From: AWTP1-13 sp963832445
Lineage (GTDB): Bacteria; Pseudomonadota; Alphaproteobacteria; Rhizobiales; Hyphomicrobiaceae
Assembly (NCBI GenBank): GCA_963832445.1
Contig: CAWHUM010000017.1
Location: forward strand, 92,055 to 156,054
Direction of reading: 5' to 3'
Length of the DNA: 64,000 bases
Positions 27,521 to 35,869 of this stretch are shown piece after piece. The notes under the pieces were generated by a model. That model had not been told where the DNA came from, searched no databases, and worked only from the letters and a program-made list of their open reading frames with translations. How positions within the stretch are numbered: position 1 is the stretch's first letter; the number at the start of each line of letters is the position of its first letter. The position numbers and the translations under genes were made by a program.

Positions 27521-27963
27521 CGGTCGAACTTCGCAAGGCGAGGCCGCTCTTTGCGCCTCATGTCGAATGCCCGGTTGAATGTCTCCAGCTCTCGTCTGGT
27601 CAGGCCAATTCCCCTGAAGCGCGCAGAAGCACGTGTCCCGAAACCTGGTACCGGCGCTGCCCTTGTTCGGTCCTTGTCGAGCTTCGAGGTTTGCGTGCTC
27701 CAATCTCCATTGAGTTCATGTATGCCCTTCTGGAACTGTGCGTACTCCTCTTCAGTGAGCCCAATCCGCTTGAACCGCTCGTGCATCAACGTGCCGAAGC
27801 CCTTTTCCTTGCTTCGCCGCTCACCCTGTTTGAGTGCGCCGCCAGCGGCGTCCTCGAGAATTGTGCGCGCCTCGGCCTCCAGGCTGCGGCCGTGTTTCCG
27901 GGCGCGCGCCCTCAGCCGCTCCTTGACCTCGTCGTCGAGCCTGCGGACGACCAATTGTGCCAT
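27517..27963 (-). CDS. Arc/FitA-type antitoxin with duplicated C-terminal motif
   Basis: 148 residues. The N-terminus (1-40) is a ribbon-helix-helix domain: QLVVRRLDDEVKERLRARA then GRSLEAEARTILE, as in FitA. The usual antitoxin ends soon after with a toxin-binding tail. Here the tail is repeated: residues 55-81 (GFGTLMHERFKRIGLTEEEY) and 107-133 (GFGTRASARFRGIGLTRREL), 52 residues apart, each followed by a helix. Two toxin-binding motifs in one chain would be unusual for this family. Upstream palindromes at 27976-28006 are the likely operator. Confidence 0.85.
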   Translation of the reverse strand: MAQLVVRRLDDEVKERLRARARKHGRSLEAEARTILEDAAGGALKQGERRSKEKGFGTLMHERFKRIGLTEEEYAQFQKGIHELNGDWSTQTSKLDKDRTRAAPVPGFGTRASARFRGIGLTRRELETFNRAFDMRRKERPRLAKFDR

Positions 27964-27975
27964 GCGATCACCGCC

Positions 27976-28006
27976 AGTGATATCAATTGGCACGAGTGAT
28001 ATCACT
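27976..28006. promoter_or_regulatory. Predicted operator of the TA operon
   Basis: Two palindromes, AGTGATATCAAT (27976-27987) and the perfect AGTGATATCACT (27995-28006), share TGATATCA and lie 19 bases apart, about two helical turns. They are 13 bases upstream of the antitoxin start. RHH antitoxins bind paired short palindromes in this spacing. The second also lies close to the ilvH ribosome site, so occupancy might affect ilvH. Confidence 0.75.
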
Positions 28007-28034
28007 TCATCCGCCCAACCTCAAGGTTGACCCC

Positions 28035-28583
28035 ATGCCCAACACCCAGCCCGGCTCCGCCTACTTCCTCGAGGAACGCAAGGAAGAGCCGGTCACCCAT
28101 ACCATCTCGGTGGTGGTGGACAACGAGCCCGGTGTGCTGGCCCGTATCGCCGGTCTGTTCTCCGGGCGCGGCTACAACATCGAGAGCCTGACGGTGTCGG
28201 AGACGGAGCACGAGAAGCACCTTTCGCGCTTCACCATTGTCACCACCGGCACGCCGCAGGTGCTGACGCAGATCAAGAGCCAGCTCGAGCGGCTGGTGAA
28301 CGTGCACCGCGTCATCGACCTCACCGTGCTGGGCGAGCCGCTGGAGCGCGAGCTGGCGCTGGTCAAGGTGAGCGGCAAGGGCGAGAAGCGCATCGAGGCG
28401 CTGCGCATGGCCGAGATCTTCCGCGCCAACGTGATCGACGCCTCCACCGAGCACTTCGTGTTCGAGCTGACGGGCCGCACGTCCAAGATCGAGCAGTTCA
28501 TCTCCATCATGACGGAGCTGGGCCTGGTCGAGGTCTCCCGCACCGGCATCGCCGCCATCGGCCGAGGCCCCAAGAGCATGTAA
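28035..28583 (+). CDS. ilvH: Acetolactate synthase small (regulatory) subunit
   Basis: The ACT-domain subunit that activates IlvB and gives valine feedback. The 182 residues contain HTISVVVDNEPGVLARIAGLFSGRGYNIESL, the ACT valine site, and a C-terminal ACT-like domain ending GRGPKSM. Start at 28035 (MPNTQPGSAYF) is chosen because it leads into the family-typical lead-in; a start at 27987 would overlap the TA operator. It normally follows ilvB within a few bases; here the TA module of about 1 kb separates them. Confidence 0.96.
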   Translation: MPNTQPGSAYFLEERKEEPVTHTISVVVDNEPGVLARIAGLFSGRGYNIESLTVSETEHEKHLSRFTIVTTGTPQVLTQIKSQLERLVNVHRVIDLTVLGEPLERELALVKVSGKGEKRIEALRMAEIFRANVIDASTEHFVFELTGRTSKIEQFISIMTELGLVEVSRTGIAAIGRGPKSM

Positions 28584-28745
28584 AGCGGCACCTTTGATGG
28601 ATGTGGTCCAGGTGCGCGGATTGCTTTGCCCCGGGGGCACGTGCGGGTTCCGTCACATATGCGCGCAATTATGTGAATTGCTGCGGTCTACTGGCTGCAA
28701 CTAGGGTGCCGGTCCAGACCGAATTTCAACGCCGGCGAGGCAACT

Positions 28746-29207
28746 ATGGCTTTCTCCATCAAGGTCAACGGTACCCAGCAAAGCGTTGATGTTGACGAGG
28801 ACACCCCGCTGCTCTGGGTGCTGCGGGACACGCTCGGGCTGACCGGAACCAAGTACGGCTGCGGGATCGCCCAGTGCGGGGCCTGTACGGTATTTCTCAA
28901 CGGCAAGCCTTTGCGCTCGTGCGCGATGCCGGTGGGCGCCGTCGGCGAGGGCGAGGTCACCACCATCGAGGGCGTCAGCGGCCCCGCTGCCGAAGCCGTT
29001 CAGCGTGCCTGGGCCGCCCGCGACGTGCCGCAATGCGGCTATTGCCAGTCCGGCCAGGTGATGAGCGCAATTGCGCTGCTTGGCGAGGTGCGCCGGCCCA
29101 GCGACCGCGACATCGACCTCGCCATGAACGGCAACATCTGCCGCTGCGCCACCTACGTCCGCATCCGCGCCGCCATCAAGGATGCAGCGCGCACGTTGGG
29201 GAGCTGA
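28746..29207 (+). CDS. 2Fe-2S subunit of an isoquinoline 1-oxidoreductase-type enzyme
   Basis: A 153-residue small subunit with two 2Fe-2S clusters. The plant-ferredoxin-like cluster is in GCGIAQCGACTVFLNG (with C at RSCAMPV) and the helical cluster in QCGYCQSGQ and NICRCATYVRIR. It delivers electrons from the molybdopterin subunit encoded next. The pattern (no FAD subunit in the cluster, cytochrome c gene at the end) matches the IorAB type, in which electrons go to periplasmic cytochromes. Confidence 0.92.
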   Translation: MAFSIKVNGTQQSVDVDEDTPLLWVLRDTLGLTGTKYGCGIAQCGACTVFLNGKPLRSCAMPVGAVGEGEVTTIEGVSGPAAEAVQRAWAARDVPQCGYCQSGQVMSAIALLGEVRRPSDRDIDLAMNGNICRCATYVRIRAAIKDAARTLGS

Positions 29208-29261
29208 TGCAATGGCGCAGCACCGCAAGCAAGTCACTCGCCGGGCCGGCACTGCACCGGC

Positions 29262-31400
29262 ATGGCCGGGTTGGTGCTCGGCTTCTATCTGCCGCCTGGC
29301 AGGGCCAGCGCACAGTCAGGCGCCGCGCAGGTGTTTACGCCGGATGGCGGCGCGCGGACGCTTGCCCCCAACGCCTTCGTGCGCATCGGCACCGACGATT
29401 CGGTGACCGTGCTCATCAAGCATATCGAGTTCGGCCAGGGCCCCATGACCGGCCTTGCCACTCTCGTCGCCGAGGAGCTCGATGCGGACTGGGCCAGGAT
29501 GCGGGCCGAGCACGCCCCGTCCAATCCGGACCTCTACAAGAACCTGGCGTTCGGCATGCAAGGGACGGGCGGCTCGACCGCGATGGCCAACTCCTACGAG
29601 CAGATGCGCAGGGCCGGCGCGACGGCGCGGGCTATGCTGGTCCAGGCGGCGGCGCGAACGTGGGGCGTGCCCGTCGAGGAGATCACCGTGGAGCGCGGCG
29701 TACTGCGCCATATGAGGTCGGGGCGCAACGGGCGGTTCGGCCAGTTCACCGAGGCGGCAGCAAAGCTGCAAGTGCCGGCCAACGCTCCGCTCAAGGAGCC
29801 GGCAAGGTTCCGCCTGATCGGCCGGGAGGGTGTGGTCACCCGACTGGATAGCCCCGCTAAGGCCAACGGCACTGCCCAGTTCACCATCGACATCCGCGAG
29901 CCCGGCATGCTGACCGTGGTGGTGGCGCGGCCGCCGCGGTTCGGTGCCAAGTTCGTGGCCTTCGAGGCAGGCGACGCGCGGGCCGTGCGCGGGGTGGTGG
30001 ACGTCAAGGAGATCCCTTCCGGCGTTGCCGTCTTTGCGGAGGGCATGTGGCCGGCGCTCAAGGGACGCGAGAAGCTGCGCATCACCTGGGACGAGGCCGG
30101 CGCCGAGAAGCGCAGCACCAGCGAGCTCGTCGCGGAGTATCTGGCGCTGTCGCGCAAGCCGGGGACAGTGGCCGGTCAGCGAGGCGACGCGGCAGCGGTG
30201 CTCGCGCGCGAGGAAGGGGTGATCGAGGCCCAGTACGTGTTTCCCTACCTCGCGCACGCGCCGATGGAGCCGCTCGACGGCTTCCTGCGCTGGGACGGGA
30301 AGCGCGCGGTGGCACGACTGGGCAGCCAATTGCAGACGGGCGACCACCAGGCGATTGCCGCCGTGCTCGGGTTGAAGCCAGAGCAAGTCGAGGTCGAGAC
30401 CATGCTGGCAGGCGGCAGCTTCGGCCGCCGCGCGCAGCCTGACATGCAGCTCGCCGTCGAGCTGGCGCACGCCGCCAAGGCGATCGGGCCCGGCCGACCC
30501 ATCAAGCTCGTGTGGACGCGCGAAGACGACATCCGCGGCGGTTACTACCGGCCGATGTTCGTACATCGCATGCGCGGAGCCGTGCGCGAGGGCAAAATCC
30601 TGGCCTGGGCCAACACCATCGTAGGGCAGTCGTTCCTCAAGGGCTCGCCGTTCGCGGCCATGATCAAGGACGGCATCGATCCCGTGATGGTGGAGGGTGC
30701 GCGCGCGCTGCCGTACGATATTCACGATTTCCGCTGCGATGTGCACATGGCCGACGTCGGCGTGCCGACCTTGTGGTGGCGCTCGGTCGGTCACACGCAT
30801 ACGGCCTATGCCGTGGAATGTTTCATCGACGAGCTGCTGCAGGCGGCGGGGCGCGACCCCGTCGTCGGCCGTATGGCGCTGCTCGAGAAGTCGCCCCGCC
30901 ACGCGGCCGTGCTGAACGCGGCGGCCAGGCTCGCGCGTTGGAACGGCCCCGGCCCCTTCGATGATCGCGCGCGCGGCGTTGCCGTGGTGGAGAGCTTCGG
31001 CAGCATCGTCGCCCAGATCGCCGAGGTGTCAGCCGGCGGGCGCGAGGGACCCCGCGTGCACCGGGTGTGGTGTGCGGTCGACTGCGGCATCGCCGTCAAC
31101 CCCGACGTCATCCGTGCCCAGATGGAGGGCGGCATCGGCTTCGGCCTCGGGCATGCCCTGTTCAGCGAGGTGACGCTGAAGGATGGGCACCCCGTGCAGG
31201 GCAACTTCAACGACTACCGCTCGCTGCGCATGCACGAGATGCCGCTCGTGGAGGTGACGATCGTGCGTTCGAACGAGAAGCCGACCGGGGTCGGCGAGCC
31301 CGGCGTGCCGCCGATCGCGCCGGCAGTTGCCAACGCTCTGGCGCGCCTCGGCCTGCCCCGCCCGCGCCGCCTGCCGATGCTGCGGAGCCTGTCGGCATGA
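29262..31400 (+). CDS. Molybdopterin-binding subunit, isoquinoline 1-oxidoreductase beta type
   Basis: 712 residues of a periplasmic-type molybdenum hydroxylase: the N-terminal part has GTDDSVTVLIKHIEFGQGP, the middle EAQYVFPYLAHAPMEPL, the Mo-site GGSFGRRAQPD, and GVGEPGVPPIAPA with the catalytic Glu. The gene is probably longer: an ATG at 29212 opens a different frame encoding MAQHRKQVTRRAG, which looks like the twin-arginine start of a Tat signal, and a shift near 29250 would join it to GLVLGFYLPPG. The aldehyde or N-heterocycle substrate is unknown. Confidence 0.9.
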   Translation: MAGLVLGFYLPPGRASAQSGAAQVFTPDGGARTLAPNAFVRIGTDDSVTVLIKHIEFGQGPMTGLATLVAEELDADWARMRAEHAPSNPDLYKNLAFGMQGTGGSTAMANSYEQMRRAGATARAMLVQAAARTWGVPVEEITVERGVLRHMRSGRNGRFGQFTEAAAKLQVPANAPLKEPARFRLIGREGVVTRLDSPAKANGTAQFTIDIREPGMLTVVVARPPRFGAKFVAFEAGDARAVRGVVDVKEIPSGVAVFAEGMWPALKGREKLRITWDEAGAEKRSTSELVAEYLALSRKPGTVAGQRGDAAAVLAREEGVIEAQYVFPYLAHAPMEPLDGFLRWDGKRAVARLGSQLQTGDHQAIAAVLGLKPEQVEVETMLAGGSFGRRAQPDMQLAVELAHAAKAIGPGRPIKLVWTREDDIRGGYYRPMFVHRMRGAVREGKILAWANTIVGQSFLKGSPFAAMIKDGIDPVMVEGARALPYDIHDFRCDVHMADVGVPTLWWRSVGHTHTAYAVECFIDELLQAAGRDPVVGRMALLEKSPRHAAVLNAAARLARWNGPGPFDDRARGVAVVESFGSIVAQIAEVSAGGREGPRVHRVWCAVDCGIAVNPDVIRAQMEGGIGFGLGHALFSEVTLKDGHPVQGNFNDYRSLRMHEMPLVEVTIVRSNEKPTGVGEPGVPPIAPAVANALARLGLPRPRRLPMLRSLSA

Positions 31401-32032
31401 TCGCCCCGCGCATCTTGGGCGCCATTGCCGGCGCCATCATCGTGCTGACGGGTGCGGCGGTGGAGACGAGGAGCCAAACCGGTGCGCCGCCCGCCCCCGC
31501 TCTGGCGGCCAAGTTGCGCCCCGTGACGGCCTTTTCTGGCATCGCCGACACGCAGTCGCGCTCGATCGCCTACTTCCAGGAGGCCGGCAAGGTCCTGCAG
31601 CACCCGCGCTGCGTCAATTGCCATCCGGCGGGCGAGCGCCCGTTCCAGGGCGACGCCATGCGCCCCCACGAGCCGCTGGTGGTGCGGGGCAGCGACGGAC
31701 ACGGCGTAGCGGGGCTTGGCTGCATCGCCTGCCACGGCGCCGCCAACTTCGATGCCGCCCGCGTGCCGGGCGACCCGCACTGGCAGCTGGCGCCCGCCAC
31801 CATGGCGTGGGAGGGCAAGTCGCTCGGCTACATCTGCAACCAGCTCAAGGACCGGCGGCGCAACGCCAACCGCGACATCGCCGCCATCCTCAAGCACGTG
31901 GCAACCGACAGCCTCGTCAAGTGGGCCTGGAACCCGGGGCCGGGGCGCACGCCGGCGCCCGGCAGCAACGAAGCCTTCGTGGCGCTGCTGAAGGCCTGGG
32001 CCGACACCGGCGCCTATTGCCCGCCGCCGTGA
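31397..32032 (+). CDS. Dihaem cytochrome c, electron acceptor of the molybdoenzyme
   Basis: A 211-residue exported protein. A signal peptide at 1-25 (IAGAIIVLTGAAVETRSQTG) is followed by two haem-binding sites, CVNCH and CIACH, separated by about 38 residues. Its start overlaps the stop of the molybdopterin gene by four bases (ATGA), so it is the third gene of the operon. It probably takes electrons from the 2Fe-2S subunit to the respiratory chain. A TCAGACCC-type hairpin follows 11 bases after the stop. Confidence 0.9.
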   Translation: MIAPRILGAIAGAIIVLTGAAVETRSQTGAPPAPALAAKLRPVTAFSGIADTQSRSIAYFQEAGKVLQHPRCVNCHPAGERPFQGDAMRPHEPLVVRGSDGHGVAGLGCIACHGAANFDAARVPGDPHWQLAPATMAWEGKSLGYICNQLKDRRRNANRDIAAILKHVATDSLVKWAWNPGPGRTPAPGSNEAFVALLKAWADTGAYCPPP

Positions 32033-32042
32033 TGCCTACGTC

Positions 32043-32064
32043 GGTCAGGCCTTGCGGGTCTGAC
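32043..32064. repeat. GTCAGG/GGGTCTGACC hairpin after the cytochrome c gene
   Basis: An imperfect stem (GGTCAGGCC-TTG-CGGGTCTGACC) 10 bases after the operon's stop. It resembles the hairpins after recA and leuA. Probably a terminator or a member of the same dispersed family. Confidence 0.55.
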
Positions 32065-32213
32065 CCATTGCTTGATCAATAGCCCGTCGCCCATGTCCAA
32101 GCCACTGTTCGCTCAGCTTGCGCGCGTAGCTCTGCTGCTCTGGCGAGACCGGCATGGGCGTCACCCCAGCGCCGAATACCGCTTGCCCGTCGGCCTACAC
32201 ATTTCACTTCGCC

Positions 32214-32483
32214 CTAGAATTTGGTGCGCCGGCGCAAGAGCGATGCGCTGGCGTAAAGCTCCAGGCCCCTGCGCCAGACGATCTCGCAATCGGCCTCGAT
32301 CCCTCTGTCCTCGAGGATGAGGATGAAGCTGTTGGCGATGGGGTCCTCCCGGTCGACCCTGAGATGCACACCCGAGAACGACATCTCGAGTATGGTGCAG
32401 CCGAAGACCGTGTCCTGCGGGCCGAACAGAATCATTCCATGCTCGGACGATTGTGAGAACGAGTGTTCAACTGATATGGTCAT
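32214..32483 (-). CDS. Short PilZ-like domain protein
   Basis: 89 residues forming one PilZ-like beta-barrel: GPQDTVFGCTILEMSFSGV resembles the DxSxxG c-di-GMP motif (here EMSFSG), then strands to ADCEIVWRRGLELYASASLL. The N-terminal RxxxR motif needed for tight c-di-GMP binding is not seen, so it may bind weakly or act as a non-binding PilZ. It stands alone, divergent from the flanking genes. Confidence 0.75.
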   Translation of the reverse strand: MTISVEHSFSQSSEHGMILFGPQDTVFGCTILEMSFSGVHLRVDREDPIANSFILILEDRGIEADCEIVWRRGLELYASASLLRRRTKF

Positions 32484-32833
32484 GGCAGGACCTCCAGGTT
32501 ATCTGGCCAATCCCTGCCCGCCACCGCAGACGAGAGATTGTTCGGTCCAGTCCGCAGCCGACAAGGACGGCACTGCTGGCAAAAATCTACGCCCGCGCCT
32601 GCTAAGTGCGCATGAAGCCGATCCCTCAAATGCTTGCTATGAGCAGGGTTGAGTGTGCAGATGCGAAGGCCTTCGAGAGCTGCCGGTGAAGCCTCGCCCG
32701 CTCCTCGTAGCGCCCGCTCCGGCGTGCTTGGCACATGGCGCCGAGCCGGTTAGGCGTGAGATGCAGCGGCAGCTCTCGTCGATGAGGAGGCGCGACGTGA
32801 ACCATCCCTCGGGCCAAGCAGGCAAACTGCCGC
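32484..32833. other. Gap without a convincing gene
   Basis: 350 bases. Short open frames here overlap each other, lack ribosome sites and resemble no family. I see no repeat, tRNA or clear terminator. It probably holds the promoters of the divergent PilZ-like and LysE genes. Confidence 0.5.
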
Positions 32834-33442
32834 ATGCCCACTGAGCTGCTCTCCGCCCTGCTGCTGTTCGTGGTCGTGACCTTGATCACGCCGGGGCCCA
32901 ACAACGCCATGCTTATGGCCTCGGGCCTCAACTTCGGCTTCCGCCGCGGGCTGCCGCACCTGTGGGGCGTGGCGCTGGGGTTCGGCGTGATGGTGCTGGC
33001 GGTGGGGCTCGGACTCGGTGCGGTGTTTGCGGCCTATCCCGCGGCCTACACCGTGGTCAAGTACGTGGGCGCCGCCTACCTTCTCTACCTCGCTTGGCAG
33101 ATCGCCACCGCCGGGGAGATCGAGGCCGATGGCGCCGCCCGCGGGCGGCCGATCACGTTCCTGGAGGCGGCGGCCTTCCAGTGGTTGAACCCCAAGGGCT
33201 GGGTGATGGCGGTCGGCGCCGTCTCTACCTATGCCGCCGTCGCACCGTTCCCGTTCAACATGGGCCTGATGGCTTTCCTGTTTGGCAGCCTCGGCATTCT
33301 CTCGAGCGCCACCTGGCTCGGCTTCGGCACCGCGCTGCAGCGCCTGCTGACCAGCCCGCGTGCGGTGCGGGCGGTCAATGTCGCCATGGCTCTGCTGCTG
33401 GTGGCCTCGCTATGGCCGATCCTCGCGGATGCATGGCGCTAG
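32834..33442 (+). CDS. LysE/RhtB family exporter
   Basis: A 202-residue, six-helix amino-acid exporter. The family hallmark TPGPNNAMLMASGLNFGFRRGLPHLWGVALGF is at residues 19-50, and GAAYLLYLAWQ and FQWLNPKGWVMAVGA follow in helices 3 and 4. Members export basic or branched amino acids and homoserine lactones. The substrate cannot be told. Its place near ilv genes makes leucine/isoleucine export a possibility only. Confidence 0.93.
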   Translation: MPTELLSALLLFVVVTLITPGPNNAMLMASGLNFGFRRGLPHLWGVALGFGVMVLAVGLGLGAVFAAYPAAYTVVKYVGAAYLLYLAWQIATAGEIEADGAARGRPITFLEAAAFQWLNPKGWVMAVGAVSTYAAVAPFPFNMGLMAFLFGSLGILSSATWLGFGTALQRLLTSPRAVRAVNVAMALLLVASLWPILADAWR

Positions 33443-33445
33443 GGT

Positions 33446-33526
33446 GTAGGGTGCAATAAGCGCCAGCGCATTGCACCGTTGCGTCCGAAGATCGGTGCAA
33501 TGCGGCTTCGCCTTATTGCGCCCTAC
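33446..33526. repeat. GTAGGGTGCAATAAG palindrome
   Basis: An 81-base nested palindrome: outer arms GTAGGGTGCAATAAGCG (33446-33462) and CGCCTTATTGCGCCCTAC (33509-33526), inner arms CGCATTGCACCG and CGGTGCAATGCG. The stop codon of the 33523 gene lies in the outer arm. Same family as the truncated copy at 1-29. No coding content. Confidence 0.8.
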
Positions 33527-34668
33527 CTGAACCGCAGGTTCGCGCGCGACAGCTGAGCGACCGTGGTACAGCCCATCAGTTTCATGTCGCGCTCGATCTC
33601 AGTGCGCAGCAGACCGAGGGCCCGCTCCACTCCCGCTTGCCCGGCTGCGGCCAGGGCATAGAGGTAATAGCGGCCGACGCCGACGGCCTTGGCGCCCAGG
33701 GAAAGCGCCTTGAGCACATGCGTGCCGCGCTGGACGCCGCCGTCCATCAGCACATCGATGCGGTCGCCGACGCTGTCGACGACCTCCGCCAGCTGGTCGA
33801 AGGCGGCACGCGAGCCGTCGAGCTGCCGGCCGCCGTGGTTGGAAAGCACGATGCCGGTGCAGCCGATCTCGACAGCCCGGCGCGCGTCGTCCACCGACAT
33901 TACGCCTTTCAGACAGAACTGGCCGTCCCACAGCCGGACCATCTGCTCCACGTCGGCCCAGCTCATCGAAGGATCGAGCAACTCCGTGAAATAGCGGCCG
34001 ATGGACATGGCCCCGCCGCTCATGTCCACGTGCTCGTCGAGCTGCGGCAGCCGGAAGCGCTCATGCGTCAGATAGTTGATGCCCCACATCGGCTTCCTGG
34101 CGAACGCGAGCATGCCGCCGATCGTCAGCCTGAAGGGAATGGAGAACCCAGTGCGCAGATCGCGCTCCCGGTTGCCGCCGGTGATGCTGTCCACGGTCAG
34201 CATCATGACGTTGACGCCGGCAGCCTTGGCGCGCTGCAGCATGGCCTGGTTCAGCCCGCGGTCCTTGTGAAAGTAGAACTGATAGACCTGGGGCGTGGGG
34301 AAGGCCTTGCGCAGCTCCTCGAGGCTGACCGTGCCGAGCGAGGACACGCCGAACATCGTGCCGTATCCGGCCGCCGCCGCCGCGACGGCCCGCTCGCCGT
34401 CGTGATGGAACAGGCGCTGCAACGCGGTGGGAGAGCAATAGAACGGCACGGCGAGCTTCTGGCCCATCACCGTGACCGACATATCCATTGTCTGCACGCC
34501 GCGCAGGATGTTGGGCACGAGGTCGCAAGCGTCGAAGCTCGCCGTGTTGCGCCGATGGGTGACCTCGTCGTCCGCCGCGCCGTCGATGTAGTTGAAAATG
34601 AGGCGAGGCAGGCGCTGCTCGGCAAGCGCACGAAAATCGTGGAAGTTGTGGCAGTTGCTCAGGCGCAT
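33523..34668 (-). CDS. FMN-dependent alpha-hydroxy-acid oxidase/dehydrogenase
   Basis: A 381-residue member of the LldD/glycolate oxidase family: the N-terminal LIFNYIDGAADDE, the FMN-site LTVDS after VNVMML, CLKGVMSVDDARRAVEIG, and SNHGGRQLDG with the catalytic His and Arg. It oxidises L-lactate, glycolate, mandelate or a similar acid and passes electrons to oxygen or quinone. Substrate is not decidable from sequence. The C-terminal residues and the stop lie in the palindrome at 33446. Confidence 0.9.
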   Translation of the reverse strand: MRLSNCHNFHDFRALAEQRLPRLIFNYIDGAADDEVTHRRNTASFDACDLVPNILRGVQTMDMSVTVMGQKLAVPFYCSPTALQRLFHHDGERAVAAAAAGYGTMFGVSSLGTVSLEELRKAFPTPQVYQFYFHKDRGLNQAMLQRAKAAGVNVMMLTVDSITGGNRERDLRTGFSIPFRLTIGGMLAFARKPMWGINYLTHERFRLPQLDEHVDMSGGAMSIGRYFTELLDPSMSWADVEQMVRLWDGQFCLKGVMSVDDARRAVEIGCTGIVLSNHGGRQLDGSRAAFDQLAEVVDSVGDRIDVLMDGGVQRGTHVLKALSLGAKAVGVGRYYLYALAAAGQAGVERALGLLRTEIERDMKLMGCTTVAQLSRANLRFR

Positions 34669-34740
34669 TCCTCGTCCGCCCCTGTCGGTCGCGCGTACAC
34701 TCCTGCGAGCCCTACCTCAAAGCGCGCGCCGCTGCGCCAA

Positions 34741-34766
34741 AAAAAGGCGCGCCGCCGGCGCGTTTT
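34741..34766. terminator. Terminator-like hairpin upstream of ilvC
   Basis: An A-run, then CGCGCC-GCC-GGCGCG (34748-34762), then TTTT. With an A-run before and T-run after the stem, it could act in either direction. It lies between the divergent 33523 gene and ilvC, 84 bases before the ilvC start, where a terminator is unexpected. It could be an attenuator for ilvC. No branched-chain-rich leader peptide was seen. Confidence 0.5.
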
Positions 34767-34849
34767 GCCCTGGAAATCAGGCCCCGGAACCGCTAGGCGT
34801 GGGGCGAAATCCCAAGCATCTCCAACCAGCCAGCCCGGAAAACGAACCC

Positions 34850-35869
34850 ATGCGCGTCTACTACGATCGTGATGCCGACATCAACCTGATCAAGGGCAAG
34901 AAGGTCGCCGTGGTCGGCTACGGCAGCCAGGGCCATGCCCACGTCCTCAACCTGCGCGATTCAGGCGTGAAAGAGGTGGCGGTCGCCTTGCGCAAGGGCT
35001 CGGCCGGCATCGCCAAGGCGGAGAAGGAGAAGCTCAAGACCATGGAGGTGGCGGAGGCCGCCAAGTGGGCCGACATCGTCATGATGCTCACCCCCGACGA
35101 GCTGCAGGCCGACATCTACAGGGACCACTTGCGCGACAACCTGAAGAACGGCGCGGCGCTGATGTTCGCTCACGGCCTCAATGTGCACTTCAACCTGATC
35201 GAGCCGCGCGCCGATCTCGACGTCGGCATGATCGCGCCCAAGGGCCCCGGCCACACCGTGCGCTCGGAATACCTGCGCGGGGCCGGCGTGCCGTGTCTGC
35301 TTGCCATCCACCAGGACAAGAGCGGCAACGCACATGACCTCTTTCTCTCCTACGGCGCCGCCATCGGCGGCGGCCGCGCCGGCATCATCGAGACCACCTT
35401 CAAGGAGGAATGCGAGACCGATCTCTTCGGCGAGCAGGCGGTGCTGTGCGGCGGCCTCGTCGAGCTGATGCGGGCCGGCTACGAGACGCTGGTCGAGGCC
35501 GGCTACGCGCCGGAGATGGCCTACTTCGAGTGCGTGCACGAGGTGAAGCTGATCGTGGACCTCATCTACGAGGGCGGCATCGCCAACATGAACTACTCGG
35601 TCTCCAACACGGCCGAGTACGGCGAATACGTGTCGGGGCCGCGCGTCGTGACCGACGAGACGCGGGCCGAGATGCGGCGCATCCTGAAGGACATCCAGAC
35701 CGGCAAATTTACCTCCGAGTGGATGCGCGAGTGCAAGGCCGGCCAGCCCCGGTTCAAGGCGACGCGCCGCCTCAACGACGCCCACCAGGTCGAGCAGATC
35801 GGCGCTAAGCTGAGGGCCATGATGCCCTGGATCAAGGAGCGGGCGCTGGTGGACAAGAGCCGGAACTAG
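34850..35869 (+). CDS. ilvC: Ketol-acid reductoisomerase, class I
   Basis: Second common step of isoleucine/valine synthesis, with NADPH and Mg. The 339 residues are the class I form: MRVYYDRDADINLIKGKKVAVVGYGSQGHAHVLNLRDSG (Rossmann), then VGMIAPKGPGHTVR, then the knotted domain with DLFGEQAVLCGG (metal Asp/Glu) and SNTAEYG. The start at 34850 begins the family consensus; earlier in-frame starts would add a non-homologous Arg-rich extension. ilvC lies 6.3 kb from ilvH rather than next to it. Confidence 0.97.
   Translation: MRVYYDRDADINLIKGKKVAVVGYGSQGHAHVLNLRDSGVKEVAVALRKGSAGIAKAEKEKLKTMEVAEAAKWADIVMMLTPDELQADIYRDHLRDNLKNGAALMFAHGLNVHFNLIEPRADLDVGMIAPKGPGHTVRSEYLRGAGVPCLLAIHQDKSGNAHDLFLSYGAAIGGGRAGIIETTFKEECETDLFGEQAVLCGGLVELMRAGYETLVEAGYAPEMAYFECVHEVKLIVDLIYEGGIANMNYSVSNTAEYGEYVSGPRVVTDETRAEMRRILKDIQTGKFTSEWMRECKAGQPRFKATRRLNDAHQVEQIGAKLRAMMPWIKERALVDKSRN

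Noticed and set aside
34592..34849. Leader-like Leu codons (TLLRALPQS) upstream of ilvC
   Set aside because: Only three Leu codons, no proper start codon in context and no matching alternative hairpins; unlike the leuA leader.
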